A DNA stretch of 64,000 bases from Sphingobacteriales bacterium (GCA_016200915.1 JACQDV010000057.1:1-64000), one strand, 5' to 3'; positions 1 through 8,755 are shown, counted from the first letter of the stretch. Notes: generated from the sequence alone by a model not told the origin. Numbers and translations: made by a program.

Positions 1-111
1 AATACAATTTACCGGATAACCATTACCCGACCCTTCTCAAAAACAAAAGAATCCAGGTTACACCTGCCCAATGAGGAACAACAAAAACTCTTATATTGGT
101 TTGCTGTTTAA
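1..111 (+). CDS. 3' end of an unidentified gene (partial)
   Basis: Frame 1 is open from the first base of the window to a TAA at 109-111 and encodes 36 residues ending in EEQQKLLYWFAV. The composition looks like real protein (charged and aromatic residues, no low complexity). The gene begins outside the window, so the family cannot be decided; a transposase C-terminus is possible but not shown. The 270 bases that follow contain only T- and G-rich sequence and the terminator of the next gene. Confidence 0.35.
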   Translation, partial: NTIYRITITRPFSKTKESRLHLPNEEQQKLLYWFAV

Positions 112-330
112 GCCGGGTGTCCCAGTGCGGAACTCAGGAGGACATTTTTTGGTTTTTTAATAGATTGGACAGGTTTTGGTTTTTTTGGATAAGTGGGTTT
201 TGGATGCCGGATTTTAAGTTCTCTTTGGTATGATATTTTAAAAGTAATATACAATTCAGGTAGGTACTGGCTACATTCGTTGAATGATCAAATAATTTAG
301 ACGAAATGAAAGATTTCTACGATTAAATAA

Positions 331-359
331 AAAATCCCCGCCTTTACAGCAGGGATTTA
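331..359 (-). terminator. Rho-independent-like terminator of the SRPBCC/GyrI gene
   Basis: On the minus strand an AAATCCC arm, a loop of about 13 bases and a GGGATTT arm are followed directly by a T-rich tract (complement of 325-334). It sits 26 bases past the stop codon of the minus-strand gene. Confidence 0.7.
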
Positions 360-384
360 GCCTATTAGTGTCGGTTTTGGCTTA

Positions 385-1419
385 CTACTTTATTGGCTGA
401 TAAATATCTGTCTGTACTTTATAAGGATCTTTTTCAACAACAGGATCGCCGATATAAACTTCGTAGGGGGCACCATTTAACTCTTTATTGTGCGCCTTCA
501 TCCAATCTTTTATTTTGTCATATGCTTTGGGTATTAATTCATATGGTCCCCAAAAATGAATAATAATGGCATTGCTTTCCTGTATTTGTTTAACGTTAAC
601 ATTGCCCTGTGTGGCAGGAGGTAATTTATTAACCGGAACAGCAGCTTCAATCTGCATAGGGTAAATTGGCCCTGAATAAAACGCCATGGGGGCACCGGTG
701 GTTTTAAGACCCAATGATTTTGCAAAACTGCCAATTTCGCTATATGCACTGCCCAATCTTTTTCCAATCTCCTCAAAATTATCTGCAGAAGTTTTGATGT
801 ATAGCAAATCTCTTGAAGGAGAATTTTTTTCTTCAACCTCCATTTTTGGTTCGGGCATGTTTGGCAATGCAGGAGTTGCCTGTGCTGCTTTTTGTAAACT
901 GGCAAGTCCTTCTTCAAAATCAGGACCAACCATTTTATCCATAAACAGAAATACATATTTAGAGATTGCTTTGTTCAAAAATCCTCCTCCGGCTTCACTA
1001 TCCATAAACCATTTTACATTTGTACCACCATCTTTTTCTGCCAGTTCCCAGCCGCCCTTTCCTGTTCCATTTTCCATAAAATTCAAATCGGTTCTCACTA
1101 ATTTGTCAGGCACACTTTCAGTAATGGTAAGGCTTCCATTTCCAACATTCTTATCCTTACTTTCCCAACTGTAAGATGCACCGGTACCTGAAGTTTTTTC
1201 GCCCCAGGTTTTTTTCATATTGGGATCTTTTTTATTCCATGGCATCCACTTGTCATAGCTTTTTAAATCGTTGATTTGCGCATACACAGAAGCGGGTTTT
1301 ACACCGTTCATTTGCAAGCTCCTTTCCACATGAACTTTGGAAGGCAAAAAGAAAGAAATAATGAAAAGTAATACCACTAAAATGACAATAAAATACAGCA
1401 ATCGTTTTAGCAACTTCAT
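385..1419 (-). CDS. Membrane-anchored SRPBCC (polyketide cyclase-like) plus GyrI-like domain protein
   Basis: 344 residues. Residues about 5-26 form one hydrophobic segment after a Lys/Arg start, so the protein is probably anchored by its N-terminus or exported. Residues about 30-180 look like an SRPBCC/START-like ligand-binding fold (VHVERSLQMN start, then a KSYDKWMPWN segment as in polyketide cyclase-type proteins). Residues about 205-344 look like a GyrI/AraC effector-binding domain (YDKIKDWMKAHNKE, PYEVYIGDP). Such two-domain proteins are common in Bacteroidota and have no established reaction; ligand binding is an inference from the folds. It is transcribed alone, divergently from the ferredoxin gene. 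Confidence 0.75.
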   Translation of the reverse strand: MKLLKRLLYFIVILVVLLFIISFFLPSKVHVERSLQMNGVKPASVYAQINDLKSYDKWMPWNKKDPNMKKTWGEKTSGTGASYSWESKDKNVGNGSLTITESVPDKLVRTDLNFMENGTGKGGWELAEKDGGTNVKWFMDSEAGGGFLNKAISKYVFLFMDKMVGPDFEEGLASLQKAAQATPALPNMPEPKMEVEEKNSPSRDLLYIKTSADNFEEIGKRLGSAYSEIGSFAKSLGLKTTGAPMAFYSGPIYPMQIEAAVPVNKLPPATQGNVNVKQIQESNAIIIHFWGPYELIPKAYDKIKDWMKAHNKELNGAPYEVYIGDPVVEKDPYKVQTDIYQPIK

Positions 1420-1571
1420 AACAGTGAAAGTTTAGGTTAAAGAGACTGGAATTTAGCGGGGAGCAGCATACAAGTTAAACTATCTCAAAAGAAAATACAA
1501 ACAGTAGCTAAACATTTTTTTAAGGTGATGGTTTTTTCCCGTTTAAGGAAACCTGTTACCTCATTTTCCAA

Positions 1572-1579
1572 TACATTTG
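1572..1579 (+). promoter_or_regulatory. Possible -7 box (TACATTTG) upstream of the ferredoxin gene
   Basis: TACATTTG fits the Bacteroidota -7 consensus TAnnTTTG and lies 18 bases before the ferredoxin ATG. No clear -33 TTG was found at the right distance. Confidence 0.4.
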
Positions 1580-1597
1580 CGCAAATTTTACTGAGAG

Positions 1598-1936
1598 ATG
1601 TACACGATAAATTTCAAGTTTGAAGAGAAAGGTTTGGAGCCGGTAACCCTTACCAATGTTGCTGCTGATCAGTCCATACTGGAAGTAGCCCTGCTGAATA
1701 ATATAGAACTCCACCATAATTGCGGCGGCGTATGTGCCTGCAGCACCTGTCATGTTTATGTTGAAAAAGGGGATGAGCATTTACCTGAATTAAGTGATAA
1801 AGAAGAAAATTTTATTGACAGGGCGGTAAATCCACGCCTCAATTCCCGTCTTGGCTGCCAGTGTATTTTAGAAGAAGGCAGCAGCGGGGAAATAACTATT
1901 TTAGTGCCTGATCAGGGCCAGTTTTTAGGAGAATAA
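1598..1936 (+). CDS. fdx: Adrenodoxin-type 2Fe-2S ferredoxin
   Basis: 112 residues, the usual length of ISC-type ferredoxins. The cluster ligands are visible as C42-x5-C48-x2-C51 and a distal Cys at 87 (a second, C89, follows), matching the C42/C48/C51/C87 pattern of E. coli Fdx. The protein donates electrons, classically for Fe-S cluster assembly. The next gene is iscX, which supports the ISC connection, although no iscS, iscU or hscAB is present here. The cytosolic location is inferred from the lack of a signal peptide. Confidence 0.9.
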   Translation: MYTINFKFEEKGLEPVTLTNVAADQSILEVALLNNIELHHNCGGVCACSTCHVYVEKGDEHLPELSDKEENFIDRAVNPRLNSRLGCQCILEEGSSGEITILVPDQGQFLGE

Positions 1937-1967
1937 ATTTTTGCTGCATGCTACAAGCTATTAGCTG

Positions 1968-2006
1968 CAAGCAACCAGCAACAAGTAACCAGCAACAAGC
2001 AACCAG
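1968..2006. repeat. AACCAGCAAC-type dispersed repeat
   Basis: Three imperfect tandem copies of a CAAGCAACCAGCAA word fill the gap between the ferredoxin and iscX and end five bases before the iscX ATG. The same word occurs at 10278-10303 and, inverted, at 10157-10188 and 22320-22349. Confidence 0.8.
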
Positions 2007-2010
2007 AAAT

Positions 2011-2250
2011 ATGAGTCATTTTGAACCACCCATCCACTGGAACGATTATGAAGACATCGCCATGAAATTATATGAGCGATTTGGGGATGATTTTTCCGAA
2101 GCAAAAATTTACCGTATCCGTTTTACTGATTTACTGGAATGGGTTTTACAAATCCCAAACTTTAGTGGTAAGAGGGAAGAAAGCAATGAAGGACATCTTG
2201 AAATGATACAGAGCAGCTGGGTATATGAATGGAGAGATAACCAGAAATAA
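2011..2250 (+). CDS. iscX: IscX-like Fe-S assembly adaptor
   Basis: 79 residues from the ATG at 2011. The body aligns well with IscX: HWNDYEDIAMKLYERF, then RFTDLLEWVLQI and EESNEGHLEMIQSSW, corresponding to the TDxxEI...RFTDMHQWI...ASNEKILEAI pattern of E. coli. IscX binds IscS and modulates cluster synthesis. A longer reading from 1948 would translate the dispersed repeat at 1968-2006 as Gln/Asn/Thr-rich sequence and is rejected. It follows the ferredoxin with a 74-base gap and is probably co-transcribed with it. Confidence 0.85.
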   Translation: MSHFEPPIHWNDYEDIAMKLYERFGDDFSEAKIYRIRFTDLLEWVLQIPNFSGKREESNEGHLEMIQSSWVYEWRDNQK

Positions 2251-2291
2251 TTGGATAATTTGAAGATTTGAAAATTTGAAAATTTGATGAT
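2251..2291. repeat. AAATTTGAAAATTTGA low-complexity repeat
   Basis: Four near-copies of a 9-10 base AATTTGAAG word fill the whole iscX-kdsC gap and end three bases before the kdsC start. This type of AATTTGAAAATTTG string is a common intergenic feature of Bacteroidota. Confidence 0.75.
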
Positions 2292-2294
2292 GGC

Positions 2295-2816
2295 ATGAAT
2301 GTATTAGAACTTTTTAAACCCATTAAAGCTTTTGTATTGGATGTTGACGGTGTGTTAACAGACGGTTCTTTATTGATTATGCCCGATGGAGAATGGGTGA
2401 GAAGGATGAATATTAAAGATGGATATGTATTGCAATTAGCTGTAAAGAAAGGGTATTATGTTTTTGTTATCTCCGGAGCCACTTCAAAACCTGTGGCAGA
2501 AAGGCTGCAGCGATTGGGTGTTAAAGAAGTTTATAATGGTATTTCCAATAAAAAAGAATTACTGCTTCAACTGATGGCACAATACAAACTCAGCAAAGAA
2601 CAGGTGTTGTACATGGGTGATGATATTCCCGACTATGAAGCAATGCAGGTAGCCGGTTTATTAACCTGTCCTGCTGATGCTGTTGCAGAGATAAAACAAA
2701 TTTGCCAGTACATTTCCCCTGTAAAAGGTGGCGAAGGTTGCGTAAGAGATGTAATGGAGAAAGTGATGAAACTAAATAAGCACTGGCAAGCAGATATTTC
2801 AGTTGCCAGTCAATGA
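2295..2816 (+). CDS. kdsC: KdsC-like HAD phosphatase (KDO 8-phosphate phosphatase)
   Basis: 173 residues. The HAD motif I is DVDGVLTDG at about residues 16-24, motif II ISGATSKPVAERL near 60, and motif III GDDIPDYEAM near 108-117. The length and the LTDGSL signature are those of the cap-less C0-type HAD family that hydrolyses 3-deoxy-D-manno-octulosonate 8-phosphate for LPS core synthesis. N-acylneuraminate cytidylyltransferase-associated phosphatases share the same fold, so the exact substrate is inferred. It stands alone, without kdsA/B/D nearby. Confidence 0.85.
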   Translation: MNVLELFKPIKAFVLDVDGVLTDGSLLIMPDGEWVRRMNIKDGYVLQLAVKKGYYVFVISGATSKPVAERLQRLGVKEVYNGISNKKELLLQLMAQYKLSKEQVLYMGDDIPDYEAMQVAGLLTCPADAVAEIKQICQYISPVKGGEGCVRDVMEKVMKLNKHWQADISVASQ

Positions 2817-2842
2817 TTATCTTCGGGCAGTAATAAGTCTTC

Positions 2843-3784
2843 ATGAAATTACTTGCAGCATTTTTCAAACTGATTCGCTGGCCCAACCTGGTGTTTATAG
2901 CACTAACACAGTTGCTTTTCTATTATTGCATTATTATTCCTGTTTTCAAAGAAGCAACTCCTTTTGTTTTTGCGGATAAAAAAATTTTATTGCTGTTGAT
3001 TCTTTCTTCCGTTTTAATAGCAGCTGCAGGCTACATTATCAACGATTATTTCGATATCAATATTGACCTTGTAAATAAACCACAGCAAAATGTGGTGGAC
3101 AGCATCATGAGCAGGCGCTGGGCTATGTTCTGGCATATGTTTCTGTCCATGACGGGAATTGTAATGGGTTTTTATGTCGATTTTATCAGTGGTCATTTTT
3201 TGCTGGGTATTTCCAATGTAATTTGTGTAGTGTTATTATTTGTGTATTCACTTACATTTAAAAAAAGAATGCTGATTGGCAATATCATTATCTCTGCATT
3301 AACTGCATGGGTGGTAATGGTAATGGGTTTATATGTGATGATTGATTTTGTATTGAAAATGGGAGAATCATCAACTTCTGTTACCCGAATCATGCGGCTG
3401 ACGATTTTGTACACCGCTTTTGCTTTTATTATTTCATTGATAAGAGAAGTAATAAAAGACATGGAAGATATAGAAGGCGATCGTCGTTATGGGTGCCGTA
3501 CCATGCCAATTGTATGGGGTATTAATTCGTCTAAAGTATTTACAGCGGTTTGGTTAATTGTGCTAATTACTTCGTTAGTGGTAGTGCAGGTTTATGTATT
3601 ATTATTTGGCTGGTGGTGGAGTGCGGTATATGTTTTGTTGCTGATTGTATTACCATTGCTGTGGATACTGCGAAAATTAAGAATAGCAAATGAGCAGGCA
3701 GATTTTCATTACCTGAGTTCATTAATAAAACTGGTGATGCTGACGGGTATTTGCTCGATGATATTTTTTAAATTGTATTTGTAA
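2843..3784 (+). CDS. UbiA-family prenyltransferase (GGGP/geranylgeranylglycerol-phosphate transferase type)
   Basis: 313 residues, about eight hydrophobic helices. The first Asp-rich motif is NDYFDINID (about residues 67-75) and the second is DMEDIEGDRRYG (about 205-216), both needed for Mg-diphosphate binding in this superfamily. The sequence resembles the Bacteroidota proteins annotated as geranylgeranylglycerol-phosphate geranylgeranyltransferase; the real acceptor in bacteria is uncertain. It lies 26 bases after kdsC in the same direction. Confidence 0.8.
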   Translation: MKLLAAFFKLIRWPNLVFIALTQLLFYYCIIIPVFKEATPFVFADKKILLLLILSSVLIAAAGYIINDYFDINIDLVNKPQQNVVDSIMSRRWAMFWHMFLSMTGIVMGFYVDFISGHFLLGISNVICVVLLFVYSLTFKKRMLIGNIIISALTAWVVMVMGLYVMIDFVLKMGESSTSVTRIMRLTILYTAFAFIISLIREVIKDMEDIEGDRRYGCRTMPIVWGINSSKVFTAVWLIVLITSLVVVQVYVLLFGWWWSAVYVLLLIVLPLLWILRKLRIANEQADFHYLSSLIKLVMLTGICSMIFFKLYL

Positions 3785-3792
3785 ATCTAATT

Positions 3793-3827
3793 AAACCTAA
3801 CAGGTGTTTAAGACCTGTTAGGTTTTT
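3793..3827. terminator. Palindromic repeat acting as terminator (AAACCTAACAGGT type)
   Basis: A perfect 13-bp stem (3793-3805 with 3813-3825) encloses a 7-base loop and runs into five T's. It is 8 bases after the prenyltransferase stop. The same AACCTAACAGGT palindrome is a widely dispersed repeat in Bacteroidota genomes (from memory), so it is both a repeat and a plausible terminator. Confidence 0.8.
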
Positions 3828-3835
3828 CTAACAAT

Positions 3836-4396
3836 ATGGAACGAATCATTTTAGCTTCACAATCCCCAAGAAGAAAGCAATTATTAGAATGGGCTGAAGT
3901 TCCTTTTGATATCATGGTAAAGGAAACAGATGAATTATATCCGTCTGATCTGCCGGTGGAAGAAGTACCTGTTTATATTGCCCGTAACAAAGCATTAGCG
4001 GTTAAAGAAGAACTGAGCCATGACCGGATTATACTGGCTGCAGATACTGTGGTAGTATTGGATAATAAAATCATTGGCAAACCAAAAGATAAAGCAGATG
4101 CCATAAAAATATTAAACAGTTTGTCTGGCCAAAAACATTTAGTAATTACCGGCGTGGTAATTATGTATGGAGAAGAGGAAGCCTCATTTGCTGATATTAC
4201 AGCAGTTGTTTTTCATGAACTTACTAATGAGCAAATTGCTTTTTATGTGGAGAAATACAAACCCTACGATAAAGCAGGCGCCTATGCTATACAGGAATGG
4301 ATAGGCGTAATAGGCATTAAATCAGTTAATGGAGATTTTTATAATGTGATGGGCTTGCCGGTGAGCAGGGTGGTACAGGAGTTGAAGAAGTTTTAA
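3836..4396 (+). CDS. maf: Maf-like nucleoside triphosphate pyrophosphatase
   Basis: 186 residues. The N-terminal signature ASQSPRRKQLLEW is the Maf phosphate-binding loop, followed by AADTVVVLDNKIIGKP (active site Asp/Lys) and the YDKAGAYAIQEW motif. Maf proteins hydrolyse non-canonical or m-type NTPs (dTTP/UTP for the YhdE subgroup) to monophosphates and have been linked to septum inhibition. It starts only nine bases after the preceding palindromic terminator. Confidence 0.9.
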   Translation: MERIILASQSPRRKQLLEWAEVPFDIMVKETDELYPSDLPVEEVPVYIARNKALAVKEELSHDRIILAADTVVVLDNKIIGKPKDKADAIKILNSLSGQKHLVITGVVIMYGEEEASFADITAVVFHELTNEQIAFYVEKYKPYDKAGAYAIQEWIGVIGIKSVNGDFYNVMGLPVSRVVQELKKF

Positions 4397-4496
4397 AGTT
4401 TAATAGTTTAAAGGTTATTTAAGTTAATTGAATAAACTTTCATAACTTAATAGCAGTAACTGTTAAACCATTCAACTTATAAACCATTAAACTATC
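4395..4496. repeat. AT-rich inverted AGTTTAATAGTTTAA repeat
   Basis: The maf-DUF2851 gap is made of AGTTTAATAGTTTAAAGGTT on the left (4397-4416) and its approximate complement (AACCATTAAACTAT, 4482-4495) on the right, with GTTAAACCATTCAACTT between. The right arm abuts the DUF2851 start codon. Confidence 0.65.
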
Positions 4497-5759
4497 ATGA
4501 CCGAACGTCTTCTTCAGTTCATCTGGCAGATGCAGCTTTTCAACAAAGCTGAATTATCTACCACCAATTTTGAATCATTACACATTATCTTTCCCGGTCA
4601 GTACAATACCAACCAGGGGCCTGATTTTTCCGCCGCAAAAATTAAAATTGACGACACCATTCTTGCAGGAAATATTGAACTGCATATTTATTCTTCTGAC
4701 TGGAAGACTCATAAACATACTAATGACATCAACTACAAAAACATTATTCTGCATGTGGTATGGAAAGATGATGAGCCATTGGCAGGAGTACCAACACTGA
4801 TTTTAGAAAATCGTGTCTCTGGTCTTCTGCTCAATAAATATGAAGAGCTGATGAATAACAAAGGGTTTATTCCCTGCGAAAAAAATATTGCATTAGTCAG
4901 CAGCCTGATCTGGCAAAGCTGGAAAGAGAGATTATTAATTGAACGCTTACAGCGAAAATCAACTGAAGTTTTATCTTACCTGCAGCAATCCAATAATCAC
5001 TGGGAAGAAACTTTCTGGTGGTTGCTGGCAGGTAACTTTGGCATTAAGGTTAATAAAGAATGTTTTGAAGCTATCGCCAAATCAGTGTCCATAAACATTC
5101 TTGCCAAACATAAAAGCAGTATTCACCAGTTAGAAGCAATACTATTGGGCCAGGCAGGTTTATTGAACGGAGAATTTACAGATGATTATCCTAAACTTTT
5201 GCAAAGGGAATACAAGTTCTGTAAAAGCAAGTATCAATTACAGCCTGTTAAAACTCCGCCTTTATCATTACGCATGCGACCATCCTCTTTTCCTGCAGTA
5301 AGGTTGGTTCAGCTGGCCATGCTGGTTCATCTATCCCTTCATCTTTTTTCAAAAATAAAAGAAGCGGTATCAGTAAATGAAATAAGAAAACTGCTGGATG
5401 TGACGGCCAATGACTACTGGCATTATCATTATACAATGGATGAATCATCTCTATATAAGCCCAAACATCTTGGTGCACAAATGATCGACAATATTTTAAT
5501 CAACACCGTAATTCCGGTATTGTTTGCATTCGGACAGTTTCATAATGAATCTGCTTACAAAGACAAAGCAATAAGATGGCTGAGTGAAATAAGACCCGAA
5601 CAAAATAACATCACTAAACAATTCACATCGCTGGCAATAGAAAACCAATCAGCTTTTGATTCACAGGCTTTGCTGGAATTAAAAAAGCATTACTGCGATA
5701 AAAAACTTTGTCTTAGCTGTGCAGCCGGTAATACGCTGCTTAAAAAATCTACCAGTTGA
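4497..5759 (+). CDS. DUF2851 family protein
   Basis: 420 residues without signal peptide or membrane segment. The N-terminus (ERLLQFIWQMQLFN, then FPGQYNTNQGPDFSAAKIKI and GNIELHIYSSDW) is the hallmark of DUF2851, a conserved Bacteroidota family of unknown function; the GPDF...NIELH pattern recalls PD-(D/E)xK-like folds but this is only a resemblance. A C-terminal CDKKLCLSCAAGN Cys cluster is visible. Its last 11 bases overlap the end of the convergent OsmC gene. Confidence 0.8.
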   Translation: MTERLLQFIWQMQLFNKAELSTTNFESLHIIFPGQYNTNQGPDFSAAKIKIDDTILAGNIELHIYSSDWKTHKHTNDINYKNIILHVVWKDDEPLAGVPTLILENRVSGLLLNKYEELMNNKGFIPCEKNIALVSSLIWQSWKERLLIERLQRKSTEVLSYLQQSNNHWEETFWWLLAGNFGIKVNKECFEAIAKSVSINILAKHKSSIHQLEAILLGQAGLLNGEFTDDYPKLLQREYKFCKSKYQLQPVKTPPLSLRMRPSSFPAVRLVQLAMLVHLSLHLFSKIKEAVSVNEIRKLLDVTANDYWHYHYTMDESSLYKPKHLGAQMIDNILINTVIPVLFAFGQFHNESAYKDKAIRWLSEIRPEQNNITKQFTSLAIENQSAFDSQALLELKKHYCDKKLCLSCAAGNTLLKKSTS

Positions 5760-6153
5760 ATATTACATTTTGTGCAATATCCGGATGAATACTTTTGGCA
5801 ACCGGACAGGTAATAGCCGCTCTTTCCAAAATAGTTCTGTCTTTTTCATCAAGGTTCAGTCCTTGTGGCAGATGAAAAATAACATCTATACCACCCACTC
5901 TGCGGGGATCAGCCTTCATATGTTTTTGAATCTCTATTTTGGTTCCTTCCAGATCAATTTTCATATCCCTCGCTTTAATACCCATTATTGTCATCATGCA
6001 ATTGCCTAATGATGTAGCCAGTAAATCGGTAGGAGAAAAACGTTGTGCCAGACCCTGGTTGTCAAGCGGGGCATCGGTTTCAATAGTAGTACCGGAATAA
6101 AGATGTGTGGCACTCGTTCTTAAATTTCCTTTGTAAATAATTTCTGATGTCAT
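5749..6153 (-). CDS. OsmC/Ohr-family peroxiredoxin-like protein
   Basis: 134 residues. The two redox Cys of the OsmC family are present: SLGNCMMT near residue 52 and AAITCPVAKSIHPDI near 116. OsmC/YhfA-like proteins are thiol peroxidases for organic hydroperoxides or reactive sulfur/oxygen stress proteins. There is an FSPTDLLATSLG helix typical of the YhfA subgroup. It is monocistronic, convergent with DUF2851. Confidence 0.88.
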   Translation of the reverse strand: MTSEIIYKGNLRTSATHLYSGTTIETDAPLDNQGLAQRFSPTDLLATSLGNCMMTIMGIKARDMKIDLEGTKIEIQKHMKADPRRVGGIDVIFHLPQGLNLDEKDRTILERAAITCPVAKSIHPDIAQNVIFNW

Positions 6154-6224
6154 ATTAAAAGTGTTGTTTGGGCAGCGTTTACAGTGCCGTCGGTGTCAAT
6201 CCTTTTTTAACAAAGCAACAATAG

Positions 6225-6254
6225 TTTGCCGTATGGTTGATTCCTTTAAATTTG
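6225..6254 (+). promoter_or_regulatory. Bacteroidota-type promoter TTTG-N18-TAAATTTG
   Basis: TTTG (6225-6228) and TAAATTTG (6247-6254) are spaced by 18 bases, an excellent match to the -33/-7 consensus used by the Bacteroidota primary sigma factor. It precedes the gene at 6286 by 31 bases. Confidence 0.75.
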
Positions 6255-6285
6255 TGTAAATTTATTCATTATAACAATTACTACC

Positions 6286-7095
6286 GTGCGAAAAATATCC
6301 TGTTTCATTTTATTGGTTTTTATCGCTTCGTCTGCGTTCGCTCAGCAAACTAAAACCGAAAGGCCAAAAGACGGAAGACAGATTAAGAAAGATAAACGCA
6401 AAGAAAAAATTAATGCCCTTATCAAACAGGAAGAAGAAGGCGCATTGATCTTTCATAAACAAAATACTTTCGGTTTAAAGATAAATACGGATGGCTATTC
6501 TTTCTTTTTTGAAAAAGGATGGATGCAATCGCAAAAAAAAGCCACACTCCTGAGTTTTGAATTGGGTGAGAAGAAACATCCTAAAGAACATAAGGAATCC
6601 ATGAATGGTGGTATTAGTACATTGCCATTTGTTTACGGTAAAAAGAATATTTTTTACCAGTTTAAAATTGGAGCTGGCCAGCAATTAGTGCTGGGCTATC
6701 GTGGCAATAAAAATGGAGTGTCTGTTACCGGTGTTTATTCAGGCGGACTTTCCATTGGCTTATTGAGGCCTTATTATTTGCGGGTACAACGAACAAATGG
6801 GGAAGTTGATGATATAAAATACTCGGTTGCTGACAGTGCTTTATTTCTTGGTAGCGGACCCCGGGAAGGCACAGGTTTAAAACATGGGTGGAGCGAAATG
6901 AAATTTAGCCCTGGTGTTCATGCAAGAGTTGGTCTTCGGTTTGATTATGGGCGGTTTAATGAAATGGTTTCTGCCATAGAAGTAGGAATAAATGCAGAAT
7001 ATTATTTCTCCAGGCCAGAAATAATGTTACTCACCTCTAATAAACAATTTTTACTGAGCACATACGCCGCTATCATCTTTGGTAAGCGTAAATAG
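6286..7095 (+). CDS. Secreted hypothetical protein, probable outer-membrane beta-rich protein
   Basis: 269 residues from a GTG start, chosen because it gives a full signal peptide (MRKISCFILLVFIASSAFAQ). A short highly charged stretch follows (residues 21-48), then alternating polar/hydrophobic strands rich in Gly and aromatic residues, ending in a hydrophobic strand and KRK. This fits a small beta-barrel or periplasmic beta-sandwich, but no named family was recognised. The gene is monocistronic with its own promoter at 6225-6254. Confidence 0.65.
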   Translation: MRKISCFILLVFIASSAFAQQTKTERPKDGRQIKKDKRKEKINALIKQEEEGALIFHKQNTFGLKINTDGYSFFFEKGWMQSQKKATLLSFELGEKKHPKEHKESMNGGISTLPFVYGKKNIFYQFKIGAGQQLVLGYRGNKNGVSVTGVYSGGLSIGLLRPYYLRVQRTNGEVDDIKYSVADSALFLGSGPREGTGLKHGWSEMKFSPGVHARVGLRFDYGRFNEMVSAIEVGINAEYYFSRPEIMLLTSNKQFLLSTYAAIIFGKRK

Positions 7096-7141
7096 TTCCT
7101 TTTGATTAATAAAATTCTGGTATATGACAGGATAAACAGCA

Positions 7142-7174
7142 TTGCTGTTATAAACCTCATATCAACTATCTTTG
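7142..7174 (+). promoter_or_regulatory. Promoter of lipA (TTG-N22-TATCTTTG)
   Basis: TTG at 7142-7144 and TATCTTTG at 7167-7174. The TATCTTTGCC form of the -7 box recurs before def, pdhA and, on the minus strand, before the RluA-type gene and the gene at 15407. It places the transcription start near 7180, which favours the ATG at 7198 over the TTG at 7183 as lipA start. Confidence 0.6.
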
Positions 7175-7197
7175 CCCTTTAATTGTTGAAGAAGGGT

Positions 7198-8121
7198 ATG
7201 AAAGAGCTCACAATTATCCCCGCTGTTACAGATGAACAAAAGCCCAAAAAGCCGGATTGGTTAAGGGTAAAACTTCCTATCGGGGAAAGTTATAAGAACG
7301 TACGCAACCTGGTTGATACACATAAGCTCCACACGATATGTGAAAGTGGTAATTGTCCCAATATGGGCGAATGCTGGGGAGCAGGTACTGCCACCTTTAT
7401 GATTCTCGGGAATATTTGTACCCGTAGCTGTGGCTTTTGTGCAGTAGCTACTGGCCGGCCTACAGAATTAGACTGGGATGAGCCGCAACGGGTGGCCGAA
7501 GCTATTTACCTGATGAAGGTGAAACATGCCGTCATCACTTCTGTTGACAGGGATGAGCTGAAAGATGGTGGAAGCATCATCTGGTACAATACGATCAATG
7601 CAGTAAAACAATTAAATCCTGATACAACTTTAGAAACACTCATTCCCGATTTTAAAGGAGAGAAAGAAAATATTCAACGCATTATTGAGGCGGCGCCGGA
7701 AGTAGTTTCTCATAATATTGAAACAGTGGAACGCCTCACACGCCAGGTGCGTATTCAAGCCAAATACTGGCGCAGCATGGAAGTGCTGAAAACATTAAAA
7801 GAAGGTAGCATGCGTACCAAGAGTGGTATTATGCTGGGGCTTGGTGAAACAAAAGATGAAGTAATACAAACATTAAAAGACTTGCGTAATGTGGGTGTAG
7901 ATGTGGTGACGATTGGCCAATACCTGCAGCCAACTAAAAAACATTTACCGGTACAACGCTTTGCTCATCCTGATGAGTTTGCTGAATTAAGAGATATCGG
8001 TTACGAATTAGGAATTGATTATGTAGAAAGTGGCCCGTTAGTTCGCTCTTCTTATCACAGTGAGCGGCATGTATTCCCTGGGCTGGGAAGACAAGAGTGG
8101 TTGTTAAAGAAGGGAGCCTAA
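7198..8121 (+). CDS. lipA: Lipoyl synthase
   Basis: 307 residues from the ATG at 7198. Radical-SAM enzyme that inserts two sulfurs into protein-bound octanoyl groups. The auxiliary-cluster motif C-x4-C-x5-C is seen in [12 protein letters not shown] and the radical-SAM CxxxCxxC motif in CTRSCGFC; the C-terminal RSSYH supplies the conserved Ser ligand. Length is normal for the family. lipB lies 6.4 kb downstream in this window, so the two steps of lipoate synthesis are close but not in one operon. The TTG at 7183 would add five residues and is nearly at the predicted transcription start. Confidence 0.95.
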   Translation: MKELTIIPAVTDEQKPKKPDWLRVKLPIGESYKNVRNLVDTHKLHTICESGNCPNMGECWGAGTATFMILGNICTRSCGFCAVATGRPTELDWDEPQRVAEAIYLMKVKHAVITSVDRDELKDGGSIIWYNTINAVKQLNPDTTLETLIPDFKGEKENIQRIIEAAPEVVSHNIETVERLTRQVRIQAKYWRSMEVLKTLKEGSMRTKSGIMLGLGETKDEVIQTLKDLRNVGVDVVTIGQYLQPTKKHLPVQRFAHPDEFAELRDIGYELGIDYVESGPLVRSSYHSERHVFPGLGRQEWLLKKGA

Positions 8122-8187
8122 TTTCATCCTTCGGTTGATATTTCATTTCACATAATCACTTTAGTTACTTTTGCCAAAATTTTTTGA

Positions 8188-8715
8188 ATGCGGAAGCTGA
8201 GCATGGAGGAACTGAACCGTAAATCGGTTTCAGAATTTAAACGATCGGAAAAATTTCCTGTTGTGGTAGTGCTGGATAATATCCGCAGCATGCATAATGT
8301 GGGCAGTGTGTTCCGTACGGCCGATGCTTTTCTATTGCAGGGAATTTATTTGTGTGGCTACACACCACAACCACCGCACAGGGATATTAATAAAACAGCA
8401 TTGGGTGCTACCGAAACAGTTGAATGGAAATATTATCAGCAAACAACCGATGCTGTAAAAGAATTAAAGGAAGAAGGATATAAAGTATTTGCCATTGAAC
8501 AGGTGGAGAACAGCATTATGCTGGATAAATTGTTGATGGATGAAGTTGAAAAGATTGCTGTGGTATTTGGCAACGAAGTAAGTGGTGTAGAACAGGAAGT
8601 AATTAAATGGTGTGATGGTTGTATTGAAATACCGCAGTTGGGAATGAAACATTCATTAAATATATCCGTGGCGGCGGGGATTGTGTTGTGGGAAATTGTT
8701 AGAACCAGGATTTGA
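8188..8715 (+). CDS. TrmH/SpoU-family RNA 2'-O-methyltransferase
   Basis: 175 residues. SPOUT motifs are visible: motif 1 LDNIRSMHNVGSVFRTADAF, motif 2 VVFGNEVSGVEQEVI, motif 3 CIEIPQLGMKHSLNISVAAGIVLWE, containing the deep-knot SAM site. It lacks the N-terminal substrate-binding domain of RlmB, so it is the short TrmH/TrmL-like class; the RNA target is not evident. Its last codons overlap a degenerate copy of the GAACCTGGATTT repeat. A TACTTTTG -7-like box is at 8166-8173. Confidence 0.85.
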   Translation: MRKLSMEELNRKSVSEFKRSEKFPVVVVLDNIRSMHNVGSVFRTADAFLLQGIYLCGYTPQPPHRDINKTALGATETVEWKYYQQTTDAVKELKEEGYKVFAIEQVENSIMLDKLLMDEVEKIAVVFGNEVSGVEQEVIKWCDGCIEIPQLGMKHSLNISVAAGIVLWEIVRTRI

Positions 8716-8730
8716 TGGATTGAATGGATG
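8697..8730. repeat. GAACCTGGATTT-type dispersed repeat (degenerate copy, overlaps a stop codon)
   Basis: GTTAGAACCAGGATTTGATGGATTGAATGG resembles the copies at 10885-10926 and 23474-23519. This one spans the end of the preceding methyltransferase gene, so the repeat contributes its last residues and stop. Confidence 0.6.
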
Positions 8731-8755
8731 TTGAGGAAATAATGCATTAACTTAT

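Noticed and set aside
686-1174. 162-residue open frame on the plus strand
   Set aside because: Lies antisense to the SRPBCC/GyrI-like gene, has Ser/Pro-rich composition of a shadow frame and no own context.
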